A stretch of 22,504 nucleotides of DNA from a virus: positions 1 through 22,504 of IMG/VR virus record IMGVR_UViG_3300027741_000291. One strand, written 5' to 3'. Positions within the stretch are counted from its first letter, which is position 1. Each line of letters begins with the position of its first letter. The translations under genes were made by a program, and so were the position numbers. Positions 8,060-16,170 of the stretch are shown piece by piece. The notes under the pieces were generated by a model, which ran no database searches, was not told the DNA's origin, and worked only from the letters and a program-made list of their open reading frames with translations.

Positions 8060-9673
8060 ATGGCTAATCAATACGAACAGTTTAATGTTGCAAACCCTTA
8101 TCAATTGCAGCAACAAGAGTTGGATCGCCGCCAGAAGATGGCTGAGATTCTTCAGCAGCAAGCATTTGAGCCTGTTCAAGCGGGTTCATACCAAGGCATC
8201 CAAGCACGAATTAGCCCCGTTCAAGGCTTGGCTAAAGTGCTTCAAATGTATTTGTCAAATGAAAATCAAAAAGATTTAGTAAAAGAGCAAAAAGCCTTAG
8301 GTGAGCAATATAAAGCCGATACATCGTCTGACATTCAGCGATTGATTAAAGGCTTGCAAGGCCAAGCGGGTTCGCCAGAAATGAAGCAAGAGCCAACAGA
8401 GGCAGATTTCCAAGACAATCCAAACCTTGCGTCAACATTTGCAGAGATGCAGCCTGACCAACAAAAAGCGTTTACTACACCCGCTGTTCAGGCGAGGGCG
8501 GCGGGCCTGCTTGACCCATCATTGATTAGCGAGTTTAAAACGCCTGGTATGCAACAGCAGGCCATGAATATGTACATGGCTCAACTTGCCCCAGAAGCGC
8601 CCGTAATTCTTGGTGAAGGTCAAATTGCATACAGCAAAAAAACAGGCGCAAAACTTTTTGAAGGCGGTTCAAAATCACCTTTTAGCAATGTTAACCCCGC
8701 CCAATACACGCCCGAAAGTTTAAAAGTGTTTCAAAACAGTGGCGGTAAAGATATGTCTTTATTACTGCCCGCAGTTAGCGCAGATACTCAAGCAAGATTG
8801 ACGCAAGATGCAGCGCAAAATCAAGCAAAACTGACGCAAGAGCGTGAACTTTCTGATCGCGCATTTAATGGTTTGAGTGCAAATCAGAGGGCCTCGCTTG
8901 CCAATGAAGGTGCAAGAATCGGAATCAGTGCAAAAGAACTTTATTTCAATACTGGATTGAATGCGGGAGGTGCTCCTAATGTAGCGCCCGTTGCCGCACC
9001 ACAGCCTACTCCACAAATGGCTCAACCTTTGGCGCAATCTGTTGCGCAAGCGCCCACGCAAGCTAGACCTGTTGCGCCGCCTATGCAAACCAGACCCGTT
9101 GCCGCGCCTGTGCAACCCGTTGCGGTTCCTGTATCGCCTAATCAAGCCTTAATTGCCGCCTTGTCGCCAAAAGCAAAACAAGATCTGCAAATTGCTCAAT
9201 TGAAAGAGCAACAAGCAGCGGCGCAAGCATTACCAGAAATAATGCAGCAAGGCCAAACTTTGATTAGTTCAATTGACCAAATGATTGGCAAAAAAGACGC
9301 ATCAGGAAAAGTCATTATTCCTGAACACAAAGGTCTGAAAGACGTTGTTGGCACAACCATTCCGTTTGAATACAAGCCATTCCAAGGTGGCACGCCTGGC
9401 GCTGACTTTGCTTCTTACTTTAATCAAGTTCAAGGTGGTGCTTTCCTTAAAGGCGTTCAAAGCATGAAAAACACTGGCGCTATTTCTGAGGTTGAGGGAA
9501 CAAAAGCTACTGCCGCATTGTTGAGAGCTTCAAAAGCGCAATCACCTGATGAATTCAGAAGTTCAATGGCTGAGTTTAGAGATATTATTCAAACAGGCAT
9601 AAGAAACGCGCAAATTAAAGCTGGCACGGCTCGAATTCCGACCTATAACCCCGCAACTGGAAAGGTCGAGTAA
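8060..9673 (+). CDS. Internal virion / DNA-ejection-type protein
   Basis: A 537-residue protein. The N-terminus (NPYQLQQQELDRRQKMAEIL) is a Gln-rich helical region. Residues ~300-360 are a Pro/Ala/Val/Gln linker (repeated PVAAPVQP-like units). The C-terminal domain from ~365 (QALPEIMQQGQTLISSIDQM, then ASYFNQVQGGAFLKGVQSMK and NTGAISEVEGTKATAALL) is a helical domain I recall at the end of podoviral internal proteins. The start lies three bases after the previous stop, with GGGG as ribosome-binding site, and its own stop overlaps the next ATG (TAATG at 9671-9675). Size, composition and place in a trio of large late genes suggest one of the proteins ejected ahead of DNA to form the trans-envelope channel. 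No enzymatic motif seen. Confidence 0.6.
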   Translation: MANQYEQFNVANPYQLQQQELDRRQKMAEILQQQAFEPVQAGSYQGIQARISPVQGLAKVLQMYLSNENQKDLVKEQKALGEQYKADTSSDIQRLIKGLQGQAGSPEMKQEPTEADFQDNPNLASTFAEMQPDQQKAFTTPAVQARAAGLLDPSLISEFKTPGMQQQAMNMYMAQLAPEAPVILGEGQIAYSKKTGAKLFEGGSKSPFSNVNPAQYTPESLKVFQNSGGKDMSLLLPAVSADTQARLTQDAAQNQAKLTQERELSDRAFNGLSANQRASLANEGARIGISAKELYFNTGLNAGGAPNVAPVAAPQPTPQMAQPLAQSVAQAPTQARPVAPPMQTRPVAAPVQPVAVPVSPNQALIAALSPKAKQDLQIAQLKEQQAAAQALPEIMQQGQTLISSIDQMIGKKDASGKVIIPEHKGLKDVVGTTIPFEYKPFQGGTPGADFASYFNQVQGGAFLKGVQSMKNTGAISEVEGTKATAALLRASKAQSPDEFRSSMAEFRDIIQTGIRNAQIKAGTARIPTYNPATGKVE

Positions 9674-11736
9674 TGTCTGAAGCATTTAAAACTGTAGAAA
9701 TCCCAAATTTTGGGCCAGTTAACTTTCCGGTCAGTATGTCAAATGACCAAGTTAATGCTGCAATTTTTAAAATCACGCAGGCGCCTCCATCTTTAGATAT
9801 ATTTGGCACAGACTCTCAACCCGCAGTTGATAAAACAGTTGAATCGCCCGCAATGATGCAGGGCCGACAGGCTGATTTGTCTATGCCTGCCAAAATGGGT
9901 TTAGCGGCGGCTCAAGGTTTAACCTTTAACTTTGCGCCTAAAATAGCGGGCGCGGGCGCGGCGGGTTTGGACATTCTTCAACGTGGCCTCAACGCAAACC
10001 CATCAGAGGCTTACGCAAATACCCGTGATTACGTCAAAGGCGTAAACGAACAATTTAGGGAAACCAATCCCAAAACGGCATTTGCTAGTGAAATGGTTGG
10101 TGGCTTGCCTCTTTTGTTAACTCCTATGGGGATGACAAGCAAAGCGGCTCAAACAGCAGAAGCATTATCCGCAGCGCAAAAAATGGGAATGGCTGCAAAA
10201 ATGGCGGGCACGCAAGGCACTATTTCTGCTGCTGGCGCGTCTGACATCAACCCTGTAACCAATCCCACAGAATACGCCCAAGACATTGCCAAAAAAGCGG
10301 CAATTGCTTCAGCCTCTGGTGGTGTTTTATCAGGCATGGGACAAGGTGTTTACAACGTGGGCAGCAATGTTGCGCAGCGTTTTATACCTGAAAGCGCCAA
10401 AGATGCAGCGCGAATCAAACTTGCTCAAGCCTTGCAACGTGGGTCAAGTGAGGAGGGCGCAAACTCTGTCATGAATCGCGTCCAGCGTGAAATGGGCATG
10501 AACCCCAATGCAAGCATTGCGCAAGCGGGCGGGCCTAGTGCGTTAGGTCAGTTGGATGTGTTGGCTTCCATGCCAGGCCAAGCTAAAACGCTGGTAGAGC
10601 GCAGAATTCGTGAGCAGCAAATGTTCAGGCCTGAACGCCTTGTAAATGCCGCTGATGAGGCTTTGGGCACACAGGGTAAGGGCTTTACAGCCACATTGGA
10701 AGCATTGGATGCGTTCAAAAAAGCAGAATCTACGCCTTTATACAAACAACTTGAAAACGTATCGGTAAAGATTGACCCCGAGTTGCAAAAGTTGATTCAA
10801 GCCTCAAGGTCTGCACATGGTAAGGCTGAGTTGTTAACAGAGTTAAATAGACAGTTGCCGATTGACATTTCTAAGTTGAAGGCGGGCGATGATGTCCCTC
10901 TCAAAGTCTTAGATGTTGTCAAACAATCACTTTATGATATAGGTGAATCATCCCGTGGTGAGTTTGGCAAGGCTACAAACACAAGCCGAGCATATGACAA
11001 TTTGCGAGTGGCATTGACAGACAAACTTGCAGCTTTATCACCCGCAGACAAAAACGGCTCAATTTATCGTCAAGCCTTGGATGCGTATGCAGGGCCATCA
11101 CAGTTGAGTAATGCTGTTGTCAAAGGCCGAACAGCCATGAAACAAGACGATATTGCATTGTCTGACCTGATGGGCAATATGTCGCCAAGCGAAATAGAGG
11201 CTTTCCGCATAGGTGCATTGCAGTCTTTAAAAGACAAAGTTGGCACAGAGGCGGGTCAGACATCACTCCTAAAGATGTGGAAAGAACCATCCACCAGTAA
11301 CCGACTCAAAGAAATATTTGGTGATAGCTATCAAAAGTTTTCCCAAGAAGTTGCCAAAGAAGCCAGGTTAAAGCCTTTAGAGCAAGTCGGTCGAGGCTCG
11401 GGGACATTTTCTAGGATAGCTGGCGCTGAAGACTTGGGTGTTATGCCGACCACAATAACTGCGGGTAAAGCAGTGGCAAATGCGGCAACTGGCAACCCAT
11501 TGGCGGCTGCGGGTGAGGCGGCAAATGTCAAAAACAGGATTGGTCAAGTAATCAATCAAATGCCTGAAACAACACGTAATGAACTTGCTAAAATGTTGTT
11601 AATGCGTGGCGCAACGGGACAATCAGAAGTACAAAACACAGCGGCTTTGATTCGTGCTTTAAACCAAAGATCAACGCAATTGCAAACGGGTGGCGGCTCA
11701 ATCATTGGGCAAAACATTGACCAATACGGAAGATAA
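9673..11736 (+). CDS. Large internal virion / ejection-type protein
   Basis: A 687-residue helical protein, rich in Ala and Gly, with hydrophobic segments near residues 75-100 (KMGLAAAQGLTFNFAPKIAG), 125-150 and 190-225 (AKKAAIASASGGVLSGMGQG) that could insert into a membrane or pack in a channel. It is translationally coupled to the preceding gene by TAATG. No lysozyme or transglycosylase catalytic motif is apparent. In podoviruses the last large gene before the fibre is normally an ejection protein (T7 gp16 / P22 gp16-gp20 class), and this protein fits by position and composition only. The C-terminal ~100 residues (NPLAAAGEAANVKNRIGQVI) are again amphipathic helix. Confidence 0.6.
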   Translation: MSEAFKTVEIPNFGPVNFPVSMSNDQVNAAIFKITQAPPSLDIFGTDSQPAVDKTVESPAMMQGRQADLSMPAKMGLAAAQGLTFNFAPKIAGAGAAGLDILQRGLNANPSEAYANTRDYVKGVNEQFRETNPKTAFASEMVGGLPLLLTPMGMTSKAAQTAEALSAAQKMGMAAKMAGTQGTISAAGASDINPVTNPTEYAQDIAKKAAIASASGGVLSGMGQGVYNVGSNVAQRFIPESAKDAARIKLAQALQRGSSEEGANSVMNRVQREMGMNPNASIAQAGGPSALGQLDVLASMPGQAKTLVERRIREQQMFRPERLVNAADEALGTQGKGFTATLEALDAFKKAESTPLYKQLENVSVKIDPELQKLIQASRSAHGKAELLTELNRQLPIDISKLKAGDDVPLKVLDVVKQSLYDIGESSRGEFGKATNTSRAYDNLRVALTDKLAALSPADKNGSIYRQALDAYAGPSQLSNAVVKGRTAMKQDDIALSDLMGNMSPSEIEAFRIGALQSLKDKVGTEAGQTSLLKMWKEPSTSNRLKEIFGDSYQKFSQEVAKEARLKPLEQVGRGSGTFSRIAGAEDLGVMPTTITAGKAVANAATGNPLAAAGEAANVKNRIGQVINQMPETTRNELAKMLLMRGATGQSEVQNTAALIRALNQRSTQLQTGGGSIIGQNIDQYGR

Positions 11737-11745
11737 GGAAACAAA

Positions 11746-13686
11746 ATGAGTTACAACGGTTCAGGCACGTTCAACATCAACACAGCGGGCCAGCCCGTTG
11801 TTACAGGCACAGTAATCACTAGCACAGCATTTAACTTGCTGACTGCTGACTTGGCAAGCGGTTTAACGACCGCATTGACAAAAGATGGTCAAACCACACC
11901 CACCGCAAACATCCCAATGGGGACGTTTAAGATCACTGGTTTGGGTGCGGGTACTGCGGCAACTGATGCGGCTCAATTTGGTCAATTGCAAGCGGGCGCA
12001 ACCCAAATTGCAACGGTCACAGGTACAGACACATTTGTGGGTACTTTATCGCCCGCCCTTGGTGCTTATGCAGCGGGTAATTTGTTCTCATTTGTTGCGC
12101 CTAATACGAACACAGGCGCTTCCACAATTAACCTAAACAGTTTGGGCGCTAAAAGCATTACAAAACTAGGCTCAACTGCGTTAGCTGCGGGTGATATTGT
12201 CAGTGGTCGAATCTATCTGATTGAATACGATGGAACTCGCTTTCAATTGATTAACCCGTCAGCCTCAAGCGTTTCGTCATTTAGCGCGGGTTCTACTGGT
12301 TTAACCCCATCTTCTGCCACTACAGGTGCTGTCACCCTTGCAGGCACATTGGCAACCACAAACGGCGGCACAGGACTAACATCCTTCACCGCTAACGGTG
12401 TGGTCTACGCATCATCTTCAAGTGCATTGGCTACTGGTTCTGCGCTGGTGTTTGATGGGACAAACTTAGGTGTTGCAAATAGTTCCCCATCTGATGCTGT
12501 AACAGTTGGAACAACTACTACTGGCAAGAACATTCGCATCTATTCATCAAGCAATGGAAATAACGGCCTTTTTAGAATGTTTGATTCGGGCGGTACGGAG
12601 CGTTTGCAATTAGGCGTAAATACTACTGGTGAAGCGGTTTATTACAGCCCTACTGGTTCTGTACACACTTGGTACATTAACACAGAACAAATGCGCCTAA
12701 CCAGCACAGGTCTGGGTATTGGTACAAGTAGTCCTAGTGCAAAACTTCAAGTTAAAGGTACAGTTAATTTTGAAGCAACTAATTCAACCAATGTTTGGAA
12801 TTTATATACCTACACAGACAACACATTGCGTTGGAACTATAACGGAGCAGGTGCTGATGAAATAGTCCTCGACACCTCCGGTAACCTTGGACTGGGTGTT
12901 ACTCCGAGTGCTTGGGGAAGCATCTTTAGAGTTAACCAAATTGGTAATTACGGTTCATACATTGGTGGACGTACTGATTCGTCTAATCAATTGCACCTTG
13001 GAACAAACTCGTATTACAACGGTACAAACTGGATTTATACCAATACAGCCGCTGCTACAAGATATGTTCAATCGTCTGGCGCACATGAGTGGTACAACGC
13101 TCCATCTGGCACAGCAGGTAATGCCATCACGTTTACTCAGGCAATGACACTGGATGCCAGTGGGAATTTGTTAATAACAAAAACAGCTACTGGTAATAAC
13201 TCTTTGGGTGTTGAACTCCGTGCCACTGGGCAAGTAACATCTAATTTGGTTGGCAGTACAAGTGCTACAGACACTTTGACTGTTTATTCAACCGGCGCTG
13301 GTGCATATCGTTTTTATGTTGACATGGGTGGAACTATTCACGCCACTTCAGTTGTGATTACAGCAATTTCCGACCAACGCCTCAAAGAAAATGTCCGTGA
13401 TATTGATACGGGTCTTTCTTCAATCATGGCGCTTAAACCGCGCAGATTTGATTGGAAAGAAGGCAAAGGACAAGACAAGAAAAATGCCGCTGGCTTTATC
13501 GCTGATGAATTTGAAACAGTATTTCCTGAATGTGTTGGTTTTTCAAAAGCTGGTGGGGATGGTGTTGAGTACAAGAACATCAACCATGAAACACTGATTC
13601 CTACATTGGTCAAAGCCATTCAAGAACAACAAGCCCTTATTGAATCACTCACAACCCGCCTCACGGCTTTAGAAAGCAAGGCATGA
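11746..13686 (+). CDS. Tail fibre/spike with C-terminal S74 intramolecular chaperone
   Basis: A 646-residue receptor-binding-type protein. The N-terminal ~60 residues (MSYNGSGTFNINTAGQPVVT) are an attachment-type segment, with a PMGTFKITGLGAGTAATDAA motif typical of fibre shafts, followed by a beta-rich repetitive body with GLGIGTSSPSAKLQVKG, the standard unit of S74-tipped fibres. The chaperone starts at Ser542 (SDQRLKENVRDI). Ser542 and Lys547 form the expected self-cleavage dyad, AAGFIADEFETVFPECV is conserved, and the end is a coiled coil (IQEQQALIESLTTRLTALES). The domain trimerises the fibre and is then removed. Shine-Dalgarno AAGGA precedes the ATG. The stop overlaps the HNH gene (ATGA), so that gene is coupled to fibre translation. 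Confidence 0.88.
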   Translation: MSYNGSGTFNINTAGQPVVTGTVITSTAFNLLTADLASGLTTALTKDGQTTPTANIPMGTFKITGLGAGTAATDAAQFGQLQAGATQIATVTGTDTFVGTLSPALGAYAAGNLFSFVAPNTNTGASTINLNSLGAKSITKLGSTALAAGDIVSGRIYLIEYDGTRFQLINPSASSVSSFSAGSTGLTPSSATTGAVTLAGTLATTNGGTGLTSFTANGVVYASSSSALATGSALVFDGTNLGVANSSPSDAVTVGTTTTGKNIRIYSSSNGNNGLFRMFDSGGTERLQLGVNTTGEAVYYSPTGSVHTWYINTEQMRLTSTGLGIGTSSPSAKLQVKGTVNFEATNSTNVWNLYTYTDNTLRWNYNGAGADEIVLDTSGNLGLGVTPSAWGSIFRVNQIGNYGSYIGGRTDSSNQLHLGTNSYYNGTNWIYTNTAAATRYVQSSGAHEWYNAPSGTAGNAITFTQAMTLDASGNLLITKTATGNNSLGVELRATGQVTSNLVGSTSATDTLTVYSTGAGAYRFYVDMGGTIHATSVVITAISDQRLKENVRDIDTGLSSIMALKPRRFDWKEGKGQDKKNAAGFIADEFETVFPECVGFSKAGGDGVEYKNINHETLIPTLVKAIQEQQALIESLTTRLTALESKA

Positions 13687-14159
13687 TTACACAAGAACAA
13701 GTGAATCATTTATTTGAGTACAAAGATGGTGTGCTGTTTTGGAAAAATTCTGCTCATCCATCTTTTAATGGAAAACAAGCTGGATGCGATGATGGTCAAG
13801 GGTACATCAAAATTACTGTTGGCGAAAAACAATATACAGCCCACAGGTTGATTTACTTGATGCACCACGGTGAACTGCCTGCCACCATAGATCATGCAGA
13901 TCGAAATGTAAAAAACAACCGAATTGAAAACTTGCGTGCCGCTGATGCAAGCAAGAATGGCATGAATGGTCGGGCAAAATTGTCGGCTACTGGTTGCAGA
14001 AATGTTACTCGCAAAAAGAATCGGAACAAATTTACTGTGATGATTCGAATTAACGGAAAAAGCACATTCATTGGAAATTTTGACGACTTGGAGTTGGCTG
14101 ATTTGGTAGCAACAGAAGCAAGGTCAAAATATCATGGCGAATTTGCGTTTCAATCTTAA
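13683..14159 (+). CDS. HNH homing-type endonuclease with AP2-like C-terminus
   Basis: A 158-residue free-standing HNH nuclease. Visible motifs are AHRLIYLMHHGELP (first His, residue 54), TIDHADRNVKNNRIENLR (His71, Asn79, Asn83) and a C-terminal AP2-type DNA-binding domain (SATGCRNVTRKKNRNKFTVM, FIGNFDDLELADLVATEARS). Such enzymes nick or cut DNA at a site in uninfected or rival genomes and spread themselves. It begins in an ATGA overlap with the fibre stop and ends 22 bases before the next gene. Insertion at the end of the fibre gene is a common place for such elements. I see no intron boundaries, so it is probably an intergenic homing gene. Confidence 0.88.
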   Translation: MITQEQVNHLFEYKDGVLFWKNSAHPSFNGKQAGCDDGQGYIKITVGEKQYTAHRLIYLMHHGELPATIDHADRNVKNNRIENLRAADASKNGMNGRAKLSATGCRNVTRKKNRNKFTVMIRINGKSTFIGNFDDLELADLVATEARSKYHGEFAFQS

Positions 14160-14181
14160 AAATTTACCTTAAAGGAAAAGC

Positions 14182-14484
14182 ATGACTAATTACACATGGG
14201 GCATCCCCCAAATGGATCGCCTAACCTCTGACGGCTTTGTCGTTACGGTGCATTATCGTGTTGACGCCACTGATGGCACTTACACCGCCTCAACCTACGG
14301 CACTGTGGGCTACACACAGCAGCCAGGCGAGACATTCGTCCCCTACGCTGACCTGACCGAAGCCATTGTGGTTGGTTGGGTTCAAAATGCTTTGGGCAAA
14401 GACACGGTGGAAGCCAGTTTGCAAGGTCAAATCAACGCACAGATCAACCCTGTGCAAGAGTCTGGCATACCTTGGAGCACATAA
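14182..14484 (+). CDS. Small phage protein, DUF7936-like
   Basis: A 100-residue protein (MTNYTWGIPQMDRLTSDGFV start). The pattern YTW...VVTVHYRVDATDGTYTAS, then PYADLTEAIVVGWVQNALG and ending INPVQESGIPW, matches a small family common after tail fibre genes that I recall as DUF7936. The middle is beta-rich and the C-terminal part helical. Strong Shine-Dalgarno AAAGGA at 14172-14177. The stop is immediately followed by the next ATG with no spacer. The biochemical role is unknown. Location suggests a tail-tip, fibre-assembly or lysis-region accessory protein. Confidence 0.7.
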   Translation: MTNYTWGIPQMDRLTSDGFVVTVHYRVDATDGTYTASTYGTVGYTQQPGETFVPYADLTEAIVVGWVQNALGKDTVEASLQGQINAQINPVQESGIPWST

Positions 14485-14718
14485 ATGGATTATCAGTCAG
14501 TTATCAATTTTGCGGCTGGTTTAGCCTTTACGGTAGCTGGCTGGTTTGCCCGTGAAATGTGGTCTGCTGTCAAAGAGTTGAAATCCGACTTGTCTAAACT
14601 GCGGGAAGAACTGCCTAAAACGTATGTTGCCCGTGATGATTACCGAGAAGATATGCGTGAAATTAAAGAAATGCTTGGAAAGATCTTTGATAAGTTAGAG
14701 GCCAAGCAAGACAAATAA
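14485..14718 (+). CDS. Small membrane protein, holin-accessory-like
   Basis: A 77-residue protein starting one base after the preceding stop. Residues ~6-22 (VINFAAGLAFTVAGWFA) form one transmembrane helix. The remainder is a charged coiled coil (AVKELKSDLSKLREELPKTY, then REDMREIKEMLGKIFDKLEA). This single-TM plus coiled-coil layout is seen in small proteins next to phage holins (XhlA-type and similar). It is probably an inner-membrane lysis or lysis-timing accessory, but no family can be assigned. Confidence 0.65.
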   Translation: MDYQSVINFAAGLAFTVAGWFAREMWSAVKELKSDLSKLREELPKTYVARDDYREDMREIKEMLGKIFDKLEAKQDK

Positions 14719-14723
14719 TCCGA

Positions 14724-14779
14724 ACGCTCCAGCGTGAAAAGGGGGTGCTGGCAGACCATCCTACGGGTTAACGTCTGCC
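14724..14779 (+). promoter_or_regulatory. Repeated structured leader RNA element, copy A
   Basis: Hairpin 1 is ACGC-TCCA-GCGT (14724-14735). A GAAAAGGGGG linker follows (14736-14745). Hairpin 2 has stem GGCAGAC (14750-14756) / GTCTGCC (14773-14779) around a loop containing TCCTA and ending in GGTTAAC. It ends 16 nt before the ATG at 14796, with the TTGGA ribosome-binding site in between. It has no T run, so it is not a standard terminator. Copy B at 18848-18904 (minus strand) matches it at about 36 of 44 aligned positions from the linker onward, and one stem pair has changed on both sides (G-C here, T-A there). Family not recognised. Confidence 0.7.
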
Positions 14780-14795
14780 CCAAATTGGAATGAAT

Positions 14796-15284
14796 ATGAT
14801 TGACCCCATAACGATAGGTGCTGCGTTTGCGATAGCCAAAAGCACGATTGCAGGGGTCAAAGAAGCAATCCAGATGGGCAAAGACCTACAGGAATGTAGT
14901 GGTGACTTAATAAAATTTTTTGAGCATAGGGATACAGTGGCTAAGGCTGCTGTACACGATAAAAAGAAATCAAAGTCTGACATGGGGCGGGCTTTAGACA
15001 CTGTGATGCAGGCCAAAGCCTTGCGTGATGCAGAAAAAGAATTAAAAGAACAGTTGATTTGGTCGGGTCAAGGCGATGTCTGGGAAGCCATCCAAGCCGA
15101 ATACAACATGATCGTGGCTAACCGCAAGCGGGAAGAACGTGAAGCAGAGGCCAAAGCCAAGCGGCGCAGAGAGGAAATGGCTGAGACTGTAAACATTTTG
15201 TTGATCGGCTTTGTTTCTTTTCTTGCTGCGGGGTTTATTGGGTGGGGTACGTTTGAATTTATCATGTACAAACTAAGGAACTGA
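14796..15284 (+). CDS. Coiled-coil protein with C-terminal transmembrane helix (lysis region)
   Basis: I place the start at the second ATG (14796; 162 residues, MIDPITIGAAFAIAKSTIAG) because GGA at 14787-14789 has ideal spacing to it. The ATG at 14790 would have almost none. Residues ~1-45 are a helical domain with GKDLQECSGDLIKFFE. A highly charged helix follows (NRKREEREAEAKAKRRREEM). Near the C-terminus is one membrane helix (NILLIGFVSFLAAGFIGWGT, about 132-152) with a very short tail. I recall similar uncharacterised proteins beside fibre/lysis genes of aquatic podophages. The basic residues before the helix predict the bulk to be cytoplasmic, which argues against a classical Rz spanin. 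It is the gene downstream of RNA element copy A. Confidence 0.7.
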   Translation: MIDPITIGAAFAIAKSTIAGVKEAIQMGKDLQECSGDLIKFFEHRDTVAKAAVHDKKKSKSDMGRALDTVMQAKALRDAEKELKEQLIWSGQGDVWEAIQAEYNMIVANRKREEREAEAKAKRRREEMAETVNILLIGFVSFLAAGFIGWGTFEFIMYKLRN

Positions 15285-15285
15285 T

Positions 15286-15666
15286 ATGAAGTACGCATTG
15301 TTTTTGTGTCTTGCTTTGTCGGGCTGTGGCGTGGGTTCAGACCCTGCCCCACAAGATAAACCAATGGTTGTCTCACTAGACCCTGGTACTGTTTTGCCAA
15401 GCCCATTTGTGGTTGGCCCAAGCGGTACAGCACCTCCTCTTTTTGTAACTGGCCCTGGTGGCAATCAAACATCGACCCCGCCAGTGGTGACGTTTGTAAC
15501 TGGCCCTGTTGCTGGCCCTGTTGCTGTTGTTAATCCACCTATTGTTGTTGTCAATCCAACAACACCGCCAATTAACTGGTGTACAGATGGATTTGTGGTT
15601 GGCCCATGCGTACCAATGCCAAAGCGTTGCCAGCCTGGTGAGTTTACTGTTGGCCCTTGCCCATAA
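15286..15666 (+). CDS. Proline-rich lipoprotein with FVxGP repeats
   Basis: A 126-residue protein with a short signal peptide and lipobox LSGC (lipidated Cys14 predicted). Position +2 is Gly, which favours outer-membrane sorting. The mature part is low in charge and rich in Pro, Val and Gly. F[VT]xGP-type motifs occur at residues 41 (FVVGP), 53 (FVTGP), 70 (FVTGP), 103 (FVVGP) and 120 (FTVGP). Four Cys (99, 108, 115, 125) cluster at the end. The Pro-rich lipoprotein next to holin and endolysin recalls Rz1-type outer spanins, but it is longer than usual and lacks an obvious adjacent N-terminal-TM Rz partner. Shine-Dalgarno AAGGA lies inside the end of the preceding gene. Confidence 0.7.
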   Translation: MKYALFLCLALSGCGVGSDPAPQDKPMVVSLDPGTVLPSPFVVGPSGTAPPLFVTGPGGNQTSTPPVVTFVTGPVAGPVAVVNPPIVVVNPTTPPINWCTDGFVVGPCVPMPKRCQPGEFTVGPCP

Positions 15667-15675
15667 GGAAAAAAC

Positions 15676-16170
15676 ATGGATTGGTTAAAGACTATTGCCC
15701 CAACAATCGCTACGGCCCTTGGTGGCCCTTTGGCGGGGCTTGCTGTAGATGCTATCTCCAAGGCCATTGGGATAGACCCTAAAGACGTTCAGGCAACGAT
15801 TGATAGCGGTAAGCTAAATGCTGACCAAATCATGCTAATTAAGCAGGCTGAGATACAGATGGCTGCACGGGCGCAAGAAATGGGTCTGGACTTTGCCAAG
15901 CTGTCTAATGATGACCGCAAGTCTGCTCGTGATATGCAAGTGGCTACCAAAAGTTATTTGCCGCCCACCCTTGCAATTGGCGTAACTGTTGGATTCTTTG
16001 GCATTTTGTTTGGCTTGATGTACGGTCAAATTGAACACGCGCCTCAAATTGACATTATGCTTGGCAGTCTTGGCACTGCATGGACGGGCATCATTGCTTT
16101 TTACTTTGGTAGCAGCGCTGGCTCACAAGCTAAAGACGATCTCCTTCACCAATCTACGCCCACAAAATGA
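15676..16170 (+). CDS. Holin, GTA/3TM type
   Basis: A 164-residue protein with a hydrophobic N-terminal helix (residues ~5-28, IAPTIATALGGPLAGLAVDA), a cytoplasmic helical segment with DRKSARDMQVATKS, and two strong membrane helices (~97-118 and ~126-148, LGSLGTAWTGIIAFYFGSS). The ALGGPLAGLA motif, the DRxSAR signature and a final 'FYFGSSAGS' are hallmarks of the 3TM holin superfamily (Pfam GTA_holin_3TM). It would form the inner-membrane lesion that releases the endolysin. The ATGA overlap with the endolysin (16167-16170) gives coupled expression. AAGGA ribosome-binding site at 15665-15669. Confidence 0.85.
   Translation: MDWLKTIAPTIATALGGPLAGLAVDAISKAIGIDPKDVQATIDSGKLNADQIMLIKQAEIQMAARAQEMGLDFAKLSNDDRKSARDMQVATKSYLPPTLAIGVTVGFFGILFGLMYGQIEHAPQIDIMLGSLGTAWTGIIAFYFGSSAGSQAKDDLLHQSTPTK

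Noticed and set aside
8762-9145. Arg-rich 127-aa antisense ORF
   Set aside because: Opposite the Pro/Ala/Gln-rich linker of the ejection protein. Its Arg/Leu bias is a by-product of that composition.
11746-13686. Endosialidase activity of the S74 protein
   Set aside because: The S74 domain is a chaperone/peptidase shared by many fibres. No sialidase motifs are present.
14750-14779. Rho-independent terminator after the 77-aa gene
   Set aside because: The stem is good but the loop is 16 nt and no T run follows; the second copy elsewhere shows it is a different element.
15068-15767. Several antisense ORFs opposite the lysis genes
   Set aside because: They run against clearly recognisable genes (lipoprotein, holin) and lack start signals.
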